A DNA stretch of 64,000 bases, taken from positions 124,001 to 188,000 of the forward strand of contig NZ_JAAXGE010000001.1 of the NCBI RefSeq assembly GCF_014750685.1, read 5' to 3'. Position numbers and translations under genes: made by a program. Source of the DNA: Bacteroides sp. GM023 (lineage in GTDB: Bacteria; Bacteroidota; Bacteroidia; Bacteroidales; Bacteroidaceae). The notes beneath the pieces are model-generated. The model was not told the origin of the DNA, did not search any database, and saw only the letters and a list, made by a program, of their open reading frames with translations. Shown one piece after another: positions 62,104-64,000 of the stretch. Positions within the stretch are counted from its first letter, which is position 1; every line of letters begins with the position of its first letter.

Positions 62104-64000
62104 TCTTCTTTTTCTCCTTCTTCCTTATGTACTGCTCTTTTCTCTTTGAAGTATTGACTGGGACTTACGTTGTAATGCTTCTTAAATACTTCACGGAAGT
62201 ATTTGGCATCACTAAACCCTGTCATCTCCGCTATTTCTGTTATGCTATGTGCGTCTTCTTTTAGCAATTGTATGGCACGCTTCAACCGAATTAACCGGAT
62301 ATAATCTCCCGGTGCCTGGTCGGTGAGTGCCCTTAGCTTGTTGTAGAAACTGGTGCGGCTCATACCCATCAGACTGCAAAGCACGTCCACCGTAAGAGCC
62401 GGATTATCTATGTTGTCTTCCACATTCTTCTTAACGTTGGCGATAAACTTCCAGTCAATATCTTGTGAACAGTTGATACAATCTTCATCATTCTCTTCAT
62501 CTTCCAAATCCAAATTGGCGTACTTGCTGCGCAGCAGGGCACGGTTAGCCAGCAGATTGGAGATGTTAGCCTTTAGGATACCGATGTTGAACGGTTTCAC
62601 TACATATTCGTCCGCACCGATATTGAGTCCTGAAAGAATATCCTTCTCGTTGTTGAGGGCTGTCAGCAGGATCACGGGAATATGAGATGTTTCGATATTG
62701 TTCTTTATAGCTTGGCACAATTCATCCCCTCGCATTTCCGGCATCATGATGTCGGAAATAACCAACTCCGGTTTGTATTCGGGAATAATAGTCAATGCTT
62801 CCTTTCCGTTGGAGCAAACCTGGATGGTATAGTCTCCGGATAATGTCTGCGACAAGTAATTACGCAATTCGTCATTATCTTCCACGATTAAGATTCGCTG
62901 GTGGCCTGCATTTTCTTTCTTTTGTGCAGTTTCGTAAATCTCAGGTGATGGAGCCGCATCATCGTTGAGGCTTTTGATTTCCTGACGTTGCTTGCTTGGA
63001 GTCGCCAGATGTGCTTTCCGATAAAGCTTACTGTCTTTCGGGAAAGTGATTTTAATCACGGAACCCTGATTCTCCACACTCGACAGATTAATCTTTCCTT
63101 TGTGCAACCGGACTAATTTCCATACGAGCATCAGTCCGATACCGCTACCGGTCACTTTGGAATTGATGGCATTGCTGCCGCGGAAATGAAGTTTGAACAG
63201 CTTGTTTTGTTCACTGGCCGGAATACCGATACCCGTATCTCTCACTTCCACACTCCACGAATCGGATGTCTCTGAAACAAAAATCTGTACGTTTCCATTT
63301 TCCGGTGTATATTTCAACGCATTTGAAATGATGTTCTTGAAGATGGATTCCATCTTCTCCTTATCAAACCACACATTCATGTACCTGAAATTACTTTCAT
63401 AAGTGAAGTTGATATGTTTTATATTGGCATATTGCTGGAATGCGTTGAATATTTCATTCATAAACGTATTAAGTTCATGTTCCGAAATATATAGTTCCGA
63501 AGAATATACGTCCGCCCTTTCAAAGTTGATGAGATTGGTTGTGAGACGTAGCAAGGCATTCACGTTACGTAGAGCCGTATTCATATTTGAAATACCTTCT
63601 TTGCTTAATGTCTCTTTTTCACGCAGTTCTTCCAAAGGTGCTTTGATAAGCGTCAACGGAGTACGGATGTCATGTGCCGTATTGATGAAGAAGTGTATTT
63701 TCTCGTCGGATACTTTGCGTTGTTTCCTTAAAATCAGGATGCGTAGTAGAATCAAGGCAATGAGAAATAGTATGCCTGCATATAATAGTACTGCCCAAAA
63801 AGTCAACCAAAAAGGTTGTGCAATGATAATGTCAAGGCTTCTTTCTTCGAGTACGATACGTTTGTCTTCATTGGAGATGGCACGTACTCGCAGTGTATAT
63901 TTTCCCGGTGCAAGATTGGTGTAACGAATTGTACTCTCGCTGCCGGGTTTACTCCATTCTTTGTAGAAACCATCCAGTTTCCAGGAATAAAGGATGTTGG
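62100..64000 (-). CDS. Partial hybrid two-component regulator (HTCS), C-terminal part
   Basis: The reading frame is open through the right edge, so the N-terminal sensor lies outside. From the edge: a Y_Y_Y-type domain (YSWKLDGFYKEWS ... TNLAPGKYTLRVRA), one membrane segment (LTFWAVLLYAGILFLIALILLRIL), HisKA with His in NTAHDIRTPLT, HATPase (TGSGIGLMLVWKLVRLH), a receiver (phospho-Asp in VISDIMMPEMRG) and an AraC-type HTH (MSRTSFYNKLRALTDQAPGDYIRLIRL). The Y_Y_Y domain implies the beta-propeller periplasmic sensor of SusR-like HTCS proteins, which usually detect oligosaccharides. Here the downstream partners are chrA-like genes. Confidence 0.93.
   Translation of the reverse strand, partial: NILYSWKLDGFYKEWSKPGSESTIRYTNLAPGKYTLRVRAISNEDKRIVLEERSLDIIIAQPFWLTFWAVLLYAGILFLIALILLRILILRKQRKVSDEKIHFFINTAHDIRTPLTLIKAPLEELREKETLSKEGISNMNTALRNVNALLRLTTNLINFERADVYSSELYISEHELNTFMNEIFNAFQQYANIKHINFTYESNFRYMNVWFDKEKMESIFKNIISNALKYTPENGNVQIFVSETSDSWSVEVRDTGIGIPASEQNKLFKLHFRGSNAINSKVTGSGIGLMLVWKLVRLHKGKINLSSVENQGSVIKITFPKDSKLYRKAHLATPSKQRQEIKSLNDDAAPSPEIYETAQKKENAGHQRILIVEDNDELRNYLSQTLSGDYTIQVCSNGKEALTIIPEYKPELVISDIMMPEMRGDELCQAIKNNIETSHIPVILLTALNNEKDILSGLNIGADEYVVKPFNIGILKANISNLLANRALLRSKYANLDLEDEENDEDCINCSQDIDWKFIANVKKNVEDNIDNPALTVDVLCSLMGMSRTSFYNKLRALTDQAPGDYIRLIRLKRAIQLLKEDAHSITEIAEMTGFSDAKYFREVFKKHYNVSPSQYFKEKRAVHKEEGEKEE

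Overview
The window is a stretch of a Bacteroides chromosome. Supporting signs are SusC/SusD pairs, lipoproteins with acidic surface-export signals, hybrid two-component regulators and many promoters with the Bacteroides -7 box TAnnTTTG. From memory, gene order in the fructan locus and around nifJ resembles Bacteroides thetaiotaomicron (BT1734 to about BT1777). I could not check the species.

Region 1 (1-18.4 kb) is a polysaccharide utilization locus (PUL) of uncertain substrate. It has a partial surface lipoprotein, SusD, SusC, a membrane-spanning regulator with an outside Kelch sensor and an inside SARP-like DNA-binding domain, a GH92 alpha-mannosidase, a GH2 enzyme and a divergent GH43 enzyme with three CBM6-like domains. 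The susC, GH2 and GH43 promoters share an array of 11-bp repeats at an identical distance from the -7 box. This ties the three units into one regulon.

Region 2 (18.5-40.4 kb) is a fructan (probably levan) PUL: SusC, SusD, a surface glycan-binding lipoprotein, a surface endo-acting GH32, a periplasmic GH32, an inner-membrane sugar permease, a fructokinase and a hybrid two-component sensor with a periplasmic sugar-binding domain. It shows three departures from a plain locus. The first GH32 has lost its catalytic residues. An AT-rich two-gene cassette on the opposite strand (a cysteine-peptidase-like lipoprotein plus a periplasmic protein) splits the operon. A small-RNA candidate lies between fructokinase and the sensor.

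Region 3 (40.4-64 kb) is mostly housekeeping: a LruC-type lipoprotein, a DNA alkyltransferase, a glycine betaine/proline ABC transporter with a structured leader, nifJ, an AAA ATPase, an ATP-grasp-like protein, two GHL10 glycosidase-like proteins, cstA, uvrA, a pair of half-size ChrA transporters and the C-terminal part of a second hybrid two-component regulator.

Three intergenic regions (15.4, 34.7 and 52.4 kb) hold arrays of short palindromes with a 22-23 bp period. Their sequences are unrelated but their architecture is alike, and I know no name for them. The shared SARP-type regulon signature, these arrays, the cassette inside the levan locus and the catalytically dead GH32 are the strongest leads.
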